Positions 44,861 through 57,369 of a stretch of DNA of 64,000 nucleotides are shown here, piece by piece. The number at the start of each line of letters is the position of its first letter. Positions within the stretch are counted from its first letter, which is position 1. The notes under the pieces are model-generated. The model did not search any database. It was not told the DNA's origin and was given only the letters and a program-made list of their open reading frames with translations. The stretch covers positions 4,092,001 through 4,156,000 of the forward strand of contig JAKSGN010000006.1 in assembly GCA_024180945.1 (NCBI GenBank), read 5' to 3'. Source of the DNA: Macrophomina tecta. Lineage: Eukaryota; Ascomycota; Dothideomycetes; Botryosphaeriales; Botryosphaeriaceae. The position numbers were made by a program, and so were the translations under genes.

Positions 44861-47800
44861 ATGTCCCACTCCTCGCACCACAGCCGCTCAATGAGCAACA
44901 ATCGCTGGCGGGTCAACAGCTTGCAGCAGGAGGACCGTACCAATCGCCGGAGCTCATCCTACTCCCGCAAGCGTGCCGTCACCCCGCAGGACGCCTATTC
45001 CTTTGCCCTTCGCGTGGCCTACCTCTCCTACCTGCTCCAGCCGCGAGCTCGCCGTCTGCAGCATGTGCCCGCTCCCAAGCAGCTGCACCGTTCCTCCACC
45101 GCCGTTACCGACCTCGTCAAGGACTTCTCCCTGATAAGGGACAGCAAGAGCACAAAGTTCCCCCATGGCTTCATGAAGGAGCTTGACAAACGCCTGACCG
45201 GCGTGCTGGTCGGCAAGGAGAAGATGCCCGAATACAATGACCCGCAGGTCAAGTCGACCTTCGCCGGCTTCCTGAACGAGTTCAAGGACCCCAAGTTCAG
45301 GAAGACCATGGAGGAGGGCCGCAGGGTGGAGGACTTGCTGCTGATCTTCTTCTCCAATGCCACCAAGATCATGCAGAGGGGGAAAGCCCCGGACGACGAC
45401 AGCTGGAGACTCATGGTCGATCGCCATGTGGCTTTGTTCGTCCGCCTTATCAGCTCCACTCTCCGCAATCACGACTGGACCCGTGACAGACCGGAACTCA
45501 TGTCCAGGCTGGCGACCATGGAGAAGAAGCTTCTCATGCACGACCAAGACTTGGCTGCTGCCTCGCAACGCAATGGCGGGTCTGGTGGCTCGACCGTCGA
45601 GGTCGAGGTGCCTCGGAGTTACGAGGTCAAGGACATGCCGCTAGTCTTGGTTGTCTCGCGTATATTCAGTGTTCCATATGACACCGTCCAGCAGGACATC
45701 AATGCGAAGAAGGATGTCTGGACCGAGAAAGCTGCACTGCAGGACCTCAAGGCTTACCAGGCGAACTTGAGTCTGAACACTCGGCAAACGCTGAGCCCTG
45801 AGGATTTCGATACGGAGGATGCATATGACTTGTGGAAAAAGGCGGAGAACCAAGACTTGTCTCAGATGATGTTGGCAATTATCCAATCGAGCCCTGAACT
45901 TGCAAAGAGCACCCCTGGAGCACTGCCTCAGTTCAAGCCGGATCGCGGATCGACCTCGGCGGACTCGGGATATTCAGAAATGTCTAGGAAGATGTCGGAG
46001 GCATCGGAAAGTTCATATGTCATCGATCAGCCTGTTGATATGTCTGCTTTGAACCTGAACGATGTTCCCAGCCCCACAGAAGACGGCATCACTCCTTACA
46101 CCTACATCCCTCCGGATCCCAGAGCCTTCTACCGTGCTATTGTCAAGCAAGCTTTCACCTATGACCTTCAGGATGGCAGTCTAGACCCCACGAGCCCGAC
46201 TGAGGACATGCAGGCCATAAAGCTGTTGTCAAAAGATTCTACCGAGCTGTTGAGTGAGATCGGCTTGCGCTGGCGGATTCCTCACTTCTCCAGGCTTGTG
46301 CTTTTCCTAGATGTCGTCAAGGAGAAGTACCAAAATCAGGAGATTGGGTTGCAAACGCTCGATGACGCATTCACTTTTGTGAAGCAACCGCCCATTGAGA
46401 ATAACAAGAAGGGCAATAGATCAAGCATCATGATGCTACAGACGTCCATGTTCGACCATACCAAATGGACGATTCACGATTTTGTTCTGAAGCAGCAGAT
46501 CCTGTCGTCCATGCACGATGACCTACTCCGTGAGCTCTACCAGCTCATGCTATTCTGCTACGACCCAAAGCCTCCCTCGCTTGGCCCAGTGATGTTCGTC
46601 CTCAACAATCACATCTACGATGACCCTCTGTTCACTGGTACCCCTGAAGATCTTGACGAGTACTCCGCGAAGTTGGCAGATGCGCTCGCAAAGCGTGCAG
46701 CCGAGGTCTACAGTGAGCTTTTGGCAAAACACATTCCAGACACCAAGGATGAGTGGGAATTTTTCCACGTCATTGAGCTCGGAAAGGGCGTCATCAAGTT
46801 ATGTGAAAAAATCCAGAAGCGTTACCGCAAGAACCCTGAGATCATGGGGTAAGGCCCAGTCCAAGCCTTTGGCTCGTGTAGCTGCTAACTCGTCGTTTCA
46901 GAGTCAACCCTCTCAACGTGCTTGTTCACGAAATCCTGCCTTCTTATGCTGCGGATGCCAGAGATTTGGTTGCCAAGATCATGGAGTATGCCCAGCAGAA
47001 GGGCGAGGAACTTCCTATTCAAGACGGTTTCGACTTGTATAAGGAGCTTGTTGAGATCCGCCGCATCCATGCCGATGCGCTACCGGGGTAAGTCCTTTGC
47101 TCATCTAAGTGTTTGCACTGACTAACTTCCAATTTAGTCAGCCATTCGCCTTCCATATTGAGGAGCTACTTCAAGACTTTGTCTGGAGATGGATCGAAAT
47201 GACCAATCAAAACCTTGTTCAATGGGTTGAGAATGCTGTTAAGCAGGATGACTTCCAAGTCCGCGTCGACCATCCTGGTCAAGTCCCTACAGATGAGGAG
47301 CGTCACAGTGTTTCAGTTGTCGACATCTTCCGTTCATTCAACCAATCCATTGAGCAGATCGTGAACCTGAACTGGGACGACGACCTCCAATATGCGAAGT
47401 TCATGACCGCTGTATCAAAGTCCATCGGAGACGCTCTTGCACGCTACTGCGAGATGACGGAGGGAATGTTCAGCAAGGAAATGGAGCGCTTGACGCCAGA
47501 GCAAGAGGCGGCTGCACGGCAGACACGTCAAGAGAAATGGCTCCAGATGGCAAAGGACACCTGGAACAACAAGGATAAGATTGAACCGTATCAGTTCTTG
47601 CCAGAGGTATCTAGACCTTTCATACAATTTTCCGACAATGAAGCCTCCGGCGAGGCCGATGTCCAGTCATTACTAACTTTACCCAAACAACAGTCTCTAG
47701 TCAAACTGAACAACGTCGAATATGCCACGCAACAGCTCGATAAGCTCGAACGCGAAATCAACGTCGACGCATGCGCCGAAGTCATCCAGAAACACACCCC

Positions 47801-49270
47801 GCCCACTAACCAGCGACAAAAGATGAGCAAGTACGTTTTTACCATCAAGATCATTGAGGCAGAAGACATCAAGGCTTGCGACATGAACGGTCTCAGCGAT
47901 CCATATGTGGTACTTGGAGATGAGTATCAGAAACGTCTGGCAAAGACTCGTGTGGTATACGGTAGTCTCAACCCTCGCTGGGAAGAGACTGTGGATATCA
48001 CCACATCAGGACCTCTTAACATCATCGCGACTATTTGGGATTGGGACACCCTTGGCGATCACGATTGCGTTGGTAGAACTTCACTCAAGCTTGACCCTTC
48101 CCATTTCCGTGACTTCATGCCAAGGGAGTATTGGCTCGATCTGGATACTCAGGGTCGTCTCCTGCTGAGGGTGAGTATGGAAGGTGAGAAGGACGACATC
48201 CAATTCTATTTCGGCAAAGCCTTCAGAACATTGAAGAGGACAGAGCGCGATATGACACGCAAGATTACCGACAAAGTGAGCCTCTTTAGAGTTTTGTGTT
48301 GCATTTCATTGTTAACTGGTCCCAGCTCTCTTCGTACATTCACTATTGTCTGTCCCGCCGTGCTTTGAAGGCACTTCTGTCACGTGGGGTCACCGTTTCC
48401 TCGGTCGCTTCATACTTCCGAGCAAGACCTCAATCAGTCCAACAAGGCCCATCGCAAGCAGACGTCATGAGCGCACTTCAGCCGCTTTTCGACTATTTCA
48501 ATGACAACTTTGCCCTTATGAAAGAGACGCTCACGGATAGCGCTATGGTCATGGTCATGTCGAGGCTCTGGAAAGAGGTGCTGGCCACCCTCGAGAGCCT
48601 GTTGGTGCCGCCTCTTAGCGACAAGCCTAGCCAACAAAGACCCCTCACCCAGCAAGAGCTGGATATCGTGTTCAAGTGGTTGCAGGTTTGTTTTTCTTTC
48701 AATTTGGTTGTCTGCCTCTGCTAATCAAAACAATAGCTGCTCTTCGACTTCTTCCACGCGGTTGATGAGGAGACCGGCATCGCTTCTGGTGTTCCTCTTG
48801 ACATTCTTAAGTCCCCCAAGTACCACGATCTTCAGAACCTGAACTTCTTCTACTTCGAATCGACCGAGAACCTCATCCGCACTTCTGAAGCCATGGCTGC
48901 CGCGTCTCTTCAGAGACAACAAGAGAAGGCAGCACGCGCCAATCGTCTTTCTGCACCGGCTCACCTTAGCGGACCACCGCCCGGCCATAGCTTCGGCGGG
49001 GCTGCTGGCTTAGTCGGTATGCCTACCCGCAAGCACAAGACTGTCATGCTCAGTCGTAATTTGGGTACGATGAAACGGGCGAAGGAAGAGAAGAGGAAGG
49101 AGGCTCAGGCAGAGCCGAGCGACGATATTATCTTGAGAATCCTTCGTATGAGACCGGAGGCCGAAAGGTACCTTCGCGACCGCTCCAGGCAGAAGGAAAG
49201 GCTGGCTGCCGCGGCAGCAGCGGAAATGATCGTCAAGCAGAGTTTGATGGCCAGCAACTCCAGGAGATAA
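44861..49270 (+). CDS. Munc13/C2 domain protein (fungal Ync13/Git1 type)
   Basis: Six exons: 44861-46848, 46902-47087, 47138-47606, 47694-48275, 48326-48685 and 48737-49270; 1372 residues. Intron 3 (87 nt, GTATCT...ACAACAG, with an ACTAAC branch site) has no stop and is easily missed. Removing it joins QFLPE to SLVKLNNVEYATQQ. The N-terminal half holds an all-helical DUF810/MUN-like region, then MHD1-like sequence. A C2 domain lies at about 925-1030 (KYVFTIKIIEAEDIKACDMNG, SDPYVVLGDEY, WDWDTLGDHDCVG), with Asp residues placed for calcium. An MHD2-like helical region follows (about 1076-1240), ending in a basic tail. Fungal relatives act at the plasma membrane in exocytosis, endocytosis balance and septation. 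Confidence 0.92.
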
Positions 49271-50705
49271 GCTTAAGAGCAAGCGCTTGATCCGAGGACG
49301 CATCGTATGAGTCCACATTTTATAGCAGATTGCAACCAGGCAAGTGGGTTTTAACTTGCACACGAGCAGCAACGAAATACAACACAAACAAACACGCACC
49401 CACACACGTAGCAGGCGCACGCGCATACATATACCCGGTCAGGCAATGAAGGACGTTTCAATGAGTTGTTCTGCCACACTCCCCTTTTTCACCATCAATC
49501 AACTTCTTGTCTGCTTTAGTTCTGTGAAGTTATTTTTTCTTTACTACAGCGAAGGAGTCTTGGTTGCGTCAATGGCGAAGCTTCTCTTCATCCGGCTCAG
49601 AGAACATGTAGGTCTTCTCCTGCGTCTCTTCGCCATACGCCCCCTGCCGGCATTCATGCGCGGCTCTGCTTCCTCTCTCTTTCTTTCATAATCTGGGATG
49701 GGTTGGGAAATGGTTGATGAAGAGATGGATGGGTGGGTGGGAGCTCGAAGGGATGGGCGGACAGAGGGACGGCGGGTTTCGGCAAGTGGGTTTGAGCTTT
49801 CTTTTTTCTCTCCTACGCTTTCTGTTTCTCTCCGATTTTCCTTGTAATGAGAAGATAGCCTGTGTTCGCTCCGCGAGCTATGCGCCGCTTTTATCTGTAA
49901 TAAGGAGGGAAGTTGCTTGCCTCATGTCGGTCGTTTTTGCGCCTTGCAATGCTCAGAGAGAATAGACATAGTTCCTTTATATCCGGGGAACTGGTGATCT
50001 TCTTTGGCTGCCGAATCTCTTGTCTTGATGAAGGAAGGGAATGGCATGGTATTACTTTATCCGTCCGTTTCCCACGACAGTAACCGAGGAGCAGGGTGCC
50101 GTTAGCTGCATTTCCCATTGCATCGGCGTGTTCACCGTAGTCTTGCATTTGATGAAATTGTCATATCTGTGTCGTGAGCTCTTACCTAGCTCTGGTAGAG
50201 AAATCTCCGTTCGAAAGTAGTGTCGACCAACGCTCTCTCCTGGGTACTAAGAGCAGCACCATTACCCCGAGTAATGTCACAGGACGCGCGTGTGACTGCC
50301 GAGTCGTTGGTTCGGTTTTGGAGCCGCTCAGGAAGTTCCACACTCGCGCGCGGTGCTCCTTGTAGTTTTGAATCAGCGATTTTTTGGGGTGTTTAACGAT
50401 CAGCAGCGTCTGAGCGTGTTGCTAGACGCCGCTTGTAGCCAATGATGTCACGACTCCATCGCGGTACGCGAAGGGCGGGGATTCCTTTTCACAGCTCCGT
50501 CTCCAGCTTTCCGGTCGGAGCAAGCTGTCGTGTCGAAGAATGCTGTTCGACAACGGAGACAGGTTTTGTTGCAATGGGCACTGCAGATATGTGTGCGGGA
50601 GGTTAAAGTATCTCATCCCAATGCAGATGGCGGAAGCCTGGCGTCTGTGCGAATGCCTTCACTCTTCGTGCATGTCGATGCCCACAGTTGCTCGACTCTC
50701 ATACA

Positions 50706-50726
50706 CCGGGGGGGCCGCACCCCCGG
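50706..50726. repeat. GC-rich inverted repeat
   Basis: Arms CCGGGGG (50706-50712) and CCCCCGG (50720-50726) around a 7-base loop. It could form a hairpin; no role is evident. Confidence 0.6.
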
Positions 50727-52255
50727 GGACCGTCTATGGTGTCATTATACGCTTGGATCGCCACGGCCTGCTTCACTGAGAGGCTAAAAGGAGATCCCCA
50801 ACATTGCACGATCGATCGCCAGGGGCCGATCTGCTACGCACCACCCTTTGAGCTGTATGCTTTTGGACGCAAGTGATTCAGCTGAGTCAGTGAAGGCGGG
50901 CTGAGATGGCTTCAGATGACAGCAGCCTGACAGGCAGAACTTGACGATACGAGAGGAGCTGTGGAGGATGAGAGAGCGGCTTTGGATGAATCGCCGTGGA
51001 TGGCTGTGATCCGCATTTTGTACGACGTCGATATGCACACTCGACGCGAGCCGCAAAAAGCCACAAGCCACGAGGTCAGTCAGCTTACCCGGGAATGGCC
51101 CCCCAATTTGTTAGTAGGGTACGTAGTATATCATAGCCCATACTCGCGAAGGCAGGAGTCCAAACGAGATGTTGGACCGAAGGCGCAGGCGTGAAGCTGC
51201 GCCGGGGATAGAGAGGATAGGAGGGCGGTGCAGGGATTGGGGAAATGAAACAAAGCACGGAGAAAAATCCGCAAAGGCGAGCAGGGCGTATAGCTGAGTT
51301 AGGCGGCGGTTCCTGGAGGGCACCAGGGCCGTCGGTGCAGAATATCTCGTGCGCTTGCCGCTTACTAGGTTAGGCAAGTCGGCGCGGAGGAACCGCAGGT
51401 GACTGCGGTCAGCGACTGCAGGTGGGGGCGGCGGGGGCACCACGAGCCGGGAGACATGGAGATGCAGGTGTTCATCAGGTGGATGGCAGGATAGGGCGCC
51501 GACAAGGCGTGAAGAGGCGGGGGTGAAGTAGGTGGATGAGGTGGACGGGGAGAGAGAGAGAGATTGAGCGCATGTACGATGCGTCACAGCAGGCCCCGGC
51601 CGCCTCCCGTGCGCCTTCTGCTTTTGTTTTGCCGGCCTCGGCCTCCCGTGGCGGCAGAGCCGGCTGTGGCTGCGCTCTCCACTCTGTCGCCTTCTCCGGC
51701 CACGTCCAAAACCTGTCTTCACCTCGCCCGCCTTGGTGCCGCCCATGCTGCCATTCCCTCGCCTGCCGCCCTCTCGGCTCAGGCCGAGCTCAGCGACCCG
51801 GTCTGCGGGCCTGCTGCGGCAAGCAGCACTCGTCTCCCGGCCGAGCGTCTCCACCACGCGGTCCGCCCGCCCTCTCGCGCCGTCGCGGTCATGCGAGCCC
51901 TCCAGCTCGTGGCGCCGCGGCGAATCCGGGGCAGCGCGACGGGCTGGCGCCAGGGTCGTCGCCTGACTGAGGCCGAGCCGGAGGGTGCATGGCCCCAGCC
52001 GAGCTGATTGGAGATCTGCCGCTGCTTAGCGGCGCGACCATTGCCGACCCAAGTCGTCATCATTGTCAAGTTGCATGGTGTGTGCCGTCTCCTGGCTCGC
52101 CTTTTTCCATTGGAGCGTGCGCATGGCTGCTCTTCAAGGCCCAGCTCGCCTGCTTGGTTGGCTCCGGTAAGCCTTGTTGCTGTCTCGGTCACTTCCTCGT
52201 CCACGGCCAGGTCATCCGTGTGCCATGCTGTCTTGAACCAGCCTCAGAGCTGCCG

Positions 52256-52263
52256 TATATAAC
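52256..52263 (+). promoter_or_regulatory. TATA box for the GH64 gene
   Basis: TATATAAC, 107 bases before the ATG at 52363, a usual distance for fungal promoters. Confidence 0.55.
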
Positions 52264-52362
52264 ACCTGGCCCTGCTGCCCGACGGCCTGTCTGCCCACCG
52301 CCAGCCTTCAGCTCGTCCCTGTGTCGGACCGGCTTCCCCTGCCAATTGAGACATCCAACACC

Positions 52363-53663
52363 ATGGCCAGCCCAATCAAGCGCCTCGTGCAGCGCCTCCA
52401 GCGCCTGCGGAAACCGAAGGACCAGGCCCAGTCCAAACAGCCCGTTGCCCCTGCCAAACGCCAGCAGCAGGCCCAGCAACCCATTCGCGCCACTGCTGAC
52501 ACTCTGAACTTTGACTTGGTCAACAACACAACCTCGAGCACCGTTTACGCCTACATCACCGGCCTAGCACTCGACAACAACAATGCCCTCTTTATCCTGA
52601 AGGCAGATGGCGTCAGCGCATACTACCCGACTTCGCCCTCCAAGGACGGGACCGACCTTACTGACGATGCTGCCATCCCGCTCGGTGCTCCGGGCTCGAC
52701 CAAAACCGTCACTATTCCCCATCTCGCTGGCGCCCGCATCTGGTTCTCCATTGACGAAAAACTCACCTTCTTGCTCAATCCCGGCCCGGCTCTGGTCACG
52801 CCTTCTGTGCTCAACCCTTCGGATCCAAACATAAACAAGAGATGGGATTTCGCCGAGTTTACTTGGAACAGCTCCCAGCTCTATGCCAACATCACCTACG
52901 TGGACTTCGTCAGTATCTCCGTTGGCCTGAAGCTGACCAACACTGCCGGTGCCTCCCAGTCCGTGACTGGCATGCCTTCGAACGGCCTCGACACCGTCTG
53001 CTCCGCACTTCAGGCCCAGGCCTCCTCTGATGGAGCTCCATGGGCCGATTTGATCGTCAAGGATCCCAAGGGCGGTAATCTCAGGGCGCTATCTCCCAAC
53101 AGCAAGAATTTCGGCGCCTACTACCAGAACTACGTCAACAGCGTCTGGTCCAAGTATCAGACGGATACGTTGAATGTCAACACCCAGGCTTCCTACGGTA
53201 CCGTTTCTGGCAAGGTCCAAAACGGCAAGTTCGTGTTTAACACGGAGAGCTTCGGTCAGCCCTCCAGCGCCGATATCTTTTCTTGCAGCACTGGTCCTTT
53301 CGCAAATCCCACCGGCAGCCAGCTCCGCAATGCTATCATTCCCCGTCTTGCTGCAGCCTTCAATCGCAGCACATTGTTGATTGATACGACCACACCGGCA
53401 ACCAGCGTCAATGAGTACTACAAGGATGCTACCACCAACCACTACTCCAGGATCGTGCATGAGGCTAACTCTGACAAGAGAGGCTACGCTTTCCCGTAAG
53501 TATCTTAAGCATTGTCTTCGACTCAGAGGGCCGGAAGTGCTAATATAAGGGCCCTTCCAGTTACGACGATGTCGCCCCCGATAACGGCCAAGACCAGTCT
53601 GGAAGCGTCTTCGACGGTGCACCGCAGCTTCTGACCGTCTATATCGGTGGAAACGCCTCCTAA
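52363..53663 (+). CDS. GH64 beta-1,3-glucanase, no signal peptide
   Basis: Two exons, 52363-53495 and 53561-53663, with a 65-nt intron; 411 residues. The ATG at 52363 in ACACCATGG context is the first one; the frame upstream opens only at a GTG. The N-terminus (MASPIKRLVQRLQRLRKPKD) is basic and not a signal peptide. From about residue 48 the thaumatin-like GH64 fold begins (LNFDLVNNTTSSTVYAYITG). Family-typical parts include RWDFAEFTWNSSQLYANITY, VDFVSISVGL and GLDTVCSALQAQ. Near the C-terminus are STLLIDTTTP, YYKDATTNHYSRIVHEAN and GYAFPYDDVAPD. Members release laminaripentaose-type products from beta-1,3-glucan. Lack of a signal peptide suggests an intracellular or unconventionally exported enzyme, or a missed first exon. 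Confidence 0.9.
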
Positions 53664-54661
53664 ACTCCTCTCTAAAGCATTCATGACTGATGATGACTCA
53701 TTCCACTCATTCGCTGCATCGCTGCATTTCTGGCTCTGACTGTTTTGGGGATATCCGGCCTCTTCGCGGAGGTCACCTGGTATTTTGGAACGGTCGGCAA
53801 TATGTCTATATGGGATGATTGTGCTACAGTATATACGCCTTCGCTACATAGACAAACCAAACTTTGTCAACATTATACCACCCGCGCATACGTTGTAGAG
53901 GATGCCGTGGCAGATGACTGTTATGATCTCCCCGGCAGCTTCTGCCGCGAAGCTTCCTTGTCTGGTGACTGCAATTTGAGGTTGAATGCAGGTCTCTCAG
54001 GCTCGTCTGGAGGGTTACAGTAGTGACCCCTGGCTTGCTGGCAGGATTTTCCAGTCCGTGGCTCGAGATTAGCACCGTCGAGGCCTGACTTATTTCCACT
54101 GTTCTCGCCTGCTTCACTGGACTCGTGGTAACACAACTGCGGCACGGCTACGATGCGGCTCTTCCTGTAGTCACTCAACATTGTCAATTGCCCTTGATGA
54201 TACACAGCATTGTCGAAGGATGACGAGAACCATTGCGCTCATTGTGTAGAACTGACAGCAGCAGCTAGCGTTCCACATGCGAACGCCACCGAATCGCGAC
54301 GCCCACAATTAGAGAAAGGCACTTAGCTATAACTCTTCATGGGAAGCTGGAGAGCATTTGTTCACAACACGAAGGCACGTTGAGAGCTCCGCCTGCCTGC
54401 CGTGTAACCTTAAATAGCAGCCTTACTAGAAAGAGCGCATGATCGGCGAGGGACCTCGGTATCCAGCTTACCCCAGACATGAGCTCGCGTCCCCTCTTCC
54501 TTCACAAGCCCCTCCAACCTTGCTCCTCGGCGTCAGCAACAATGTTTACTATACTCCAGTAGATATAATTGCGCTCCAAGCGGGCCTCTTGCGACCCACT
54601 CAAGGCCTTCAGACACCAACCAACACACTTGCCTACTCACCAATAGCCCGAAAGAACCACC
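53664..54661. other. Intergenic spacer, 1.0 kb
   Basis: This holds the 3' flank of the GH64 gene and the promoter of the enoyl-CoA hydratase gene. A TATA-like TTAAATA lies near 54411. No gene. Confidence 0.45.
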
Positions 54662-55041
54662 ATGTCGACCATTGAACTCCCCTCCTCCTACTCCGCCCTT
54701 CCGCTCAACCACATCAGACTCTCGCACCACCCAGCCTCCTCACCCACGCCCACGCCCGTCATCGTCCTCACGCTCTACCGCCCGGGCAAGCACAATGCTT
54801 TCACCGGCACGATGATGACAGAGCTTGAGCACGCCTTCACCCTCCTCTCCGCCGACGACCGCGTGCGCTGCATTGTCGTGACGGGCCACGGCCCCATCTT
54901 CTGCGCCGGCGCGGACCTCGAGATCGGCTTCACGGGCGGCCAGGAGCGGATAAACGATCATCGAGATAGGTGAGTTGACTTCCTTTCCTTGCTCGTCTCC
55001 CCCACATGCAGATAGCCTACACCTCTGATTCCTCCCCAACG

Positions 55042-55072
<31 letters not shown>

Positions 55073-55827
55073 GATGTCTATAAAGTGGATATGAAGCCTA
55101 CATGAACTCTCCAATCTCCGGCTAACACCTACCCTTTCTTCTCCACAGCGGCGGCCGCGCCGCCCTCGCCATCCACCGCTGCCGCAAGCCCGTCATCGGC
55201 GCGCTGCAAGGTTCCGCCGTCGGCGTCGGCATCACCATGGCGCTGCCCATGGCCATCCGCGTCGCGTACAAGGACGCTAAGATCGGCTTCGTGTTCGCGC
55301 GGCGCGGCCTCGTGATGGAGGCGTGCTCGTCGTTCTTCCTGCCGCGCCTAATCGGCCACGCGCGCGCCATGCATGTCACCACAACGGGGGCCGTGTACAA
55401 GGCCGGCGACAAGCTGCTGGAGCCGCTCTTCACCGAGCTGTGCGACCGCCCCGACGAGGTGCTGCCGCGCGCGCTGACGATCGCCGAGGACGTGGCGGAG
55501 AATACGAGCGTGGTGAGCACGAATCTGATGAAGGAGATGATGTGGAGGGATACGGGGAGTGCGGAGGCGCAGCACTTGCTCGATTCGAGGATCCTCTATG
55601 AGATGTTTAGCAGCAAGTAAGTCCCGCTCCTGTCCTCGGATAACGAACGGGCAACTAAAAGGATCGATAGGGACAACAAGGAGGGTGTGCAATCCTTCCT
55701 TGAGAAGAGGAAGCCGAAATTCAGTGGCACAATGTCGAATGATGCTCCAAGTGCCTATCCGTGGTGGACTCCGGTCGACACCGCAGGCGTGCCGAAGGTG
55801 GAACAGGATACCAAGTCAAAGCTGTAG
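54662..55827 (+). CDS. Peroxisomal enoyl-CoA hydratase/isomerase
   Basis: Three exons: 54662-54969, 55149-55616 and 55671-55827; 310 residues. The first intron is 179 nt and holds an A17 run; the second is 54 nt. Crotonase-fold motifs are seen in order: [20 protein letters not shown], then [12 protein letters not shown] (oxyanion-hole region), then [20 protein letters not shown] and [20 protein letters not shown]. Glu in MEAC is placed like the catalytic acid of hydratases. The protein ends in Ser-Lys-Leu, an exact type-1 peroxisomal targeting signal. It therefore probably acts in peroxisomal beta-oxidation or a related acyl-CoA step. Hydratase or isomerase activity cannot be told apart here. 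The third exon is needed for the SKL. Confidence 0.93.
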
Positions 55828-56018
55828 TTAGCCGAGCGTTTGTAGACCTATCGCAAAAACACCTAGCCCAAAATTCTTCAGATTCGTTTTGATCGAACTC
55901 GTTGGGCTTTTCATTCATTTTTTGAGCTACCGCCATGGTATCGTAGCTACAGAGTGCCCATAATGCCAGAAACCCTGAAGTTTGACCCCCATGCACTCCA
56001 CCGCAACCCGGAAAACGC
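55828..56018. other. Spacer between convergent hydratase and RPL20 genes
   Basis: 191 bases of 3' flank of both genes; nothing else seen. Confidence 0.5.
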
Positions 56019-56981
56019 TTAGAAGAAAGTCGACGGCCTGCTCGCGGTGAAGATCTTCTTGGAGGTGGTCTTGTTGACGCGGTGAGGCAGAGGGAACTTG
56101 AGGTCCTTGGCGAGGACCTGCTTGATGTAGGGGCGGCGGATAGACTCGGTCTTCTCGATCTCGACAACCTTGAGGATCTGCAGAAGAGCGTTAGCGTTGC
56201 GCATCCATTGCACGTACGCACGGTGGTCCTTACGTGGATGGACCTGAAGCGGGAGCGGTGCCTGGCGGCCATATCCTGGTAGAGAGCCTCGACGGCGTCG
56301 GTGCGGGACATCTCACGGTACTCCTTGTACATGTTGTGGGTACCAGACCTGGAGTCGTAGCGGATCCAGATACCGAAGTTCTTGACCTTCTGGGGACGCT
56401 TCTCGGCGATCTTTGAGGGTTGTTAGTCTCGCTAGTTTTCTACCAACAGTTGCGCAGGTGTACCGACCTGGTTCAGCGAAACGATCTCACCGTTGGCCTT
56501 CTTGATCTTGCGAAGCTTGCCAAGGAAGTACCAGAAGCGGGACTTCGCAACGACATCGTTGGGAGCGAAGATGCGCATCCGGTAGAGCTTGGGGGTGGGG
56601 TTGGCCTCACTGGGGAGGTGACGGCCAATGACCTGGTACTCCTGAAGACGACCTGAGAAATTCAGTCAGTCCGAAGTTCCATACATGTACTTGAGCGAGT
56701 GCGTGCGTGCGGGATTCGGGCAGTGGTAGCCGTCGACGTCGGTTGTGTGGGTATTAGGTCGGCACGTTTTCAAGGCGACAATTCGACAGATGCAGGCGCC
56801 TCGTTGGCAGTGTTCCCATCCTCAAATGTAGCGCTGGTTCCCCCGCCTCGCTCCAAAGCATCTTCGTCACCCGAGAATCTCCATCTGCCTCCACAATGGC
56901 GTCGTTGCAGGTGTCGAAATGGTAGTGTCGGTCGGTGCGCAAACGTCGGGGATGAGAACAAAAAAAAGGCAGCTTACCCAT
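56019..56981 (-). CDS. RPL20: 60S ribosomal protein L20 (L18a, eL20)
   Basis: Four exons on the minus strand: 56981-56978, 56652-56468, 56410-56234 and 56177-56019; 174 residues, the normal length for eL20. The first exon is only ATGG, followed by a 325-nt intron. The product then reads [80 protein letters not shown] and [16 protein letters not shown], all classic for this protein. It sits on the large subunit near the stalk base. It is divergent from CSN12 across a 388-base shared region. Splice sites all agree with GT-AG. Confidence 0.96.
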
Positions 56982-57369
56982 CTTCGCGGCGTCAGTATGA
57001 GCGAGCAGCACGGGGGGATGGCGGGAATTACTGACCTTGATGCTGTGTTGTCGTCGGCGGTGTGGATGTCGTCCGGTGTCGTCGTCGTCGTAGGCAGGAA
57101 AATGACTTTTGGGCGTGGGCGTCTTGTCGGGTGTGCGATTCTCGCTTAGCTTTGGCGCTAGTGCCGAGCCGCAGGTGCTTGCCCTATGAACGGGCAAGGT
57201 GCCTGCCGCACTCACCACCAGCAACCCTCACCCGCCCGGCTCGCGCCTGCCCCACCAAAGCAACGCGTTGCCCGACCGCGATGTCGTCCAAGTCATAAGC
57301 CCAGACCAGCGACACTCCCATTGCGCCCGCAGTAGCTCTCTGCAGTGATCCTCGCCCCCCGCACTCGCC
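56982..57369. promoter_or_regulatory. Bidirectional promoter of RPL20 and CSN12
   Basis: 388 bases between two outward-facing start codons, GC-rich. No TATA box and no obvious ribosomal-protein promoter motif seen. Confidence 0.5.

Larger units (their letters stand above)
49271..52362. other. Intergenic spacer, 3.1 kb
   Basis: No gene recognised. The first 400 bases are the 3' flank of the Munc13-type gene. A GC hairpin lies at 50706-50726. The stretch 51100-52250 is GC-rich with overlapping open frames on both strands. A TATA box lies at 52256-52263 for the GH64 gene. Confidence 0.45.

Noticed and set aside
51111..51857. Open frame of 248 codons on the minus strand
   Set aside because: GC-rich promoter block; low-complexity Arg/Ser/Pro sequence, and competing open frames on the other strand.
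52321..52362. Earlier start of the GH64 protein at 52321
   Set aside because: The codon is GTG. The ATG at 52363 has a good context.
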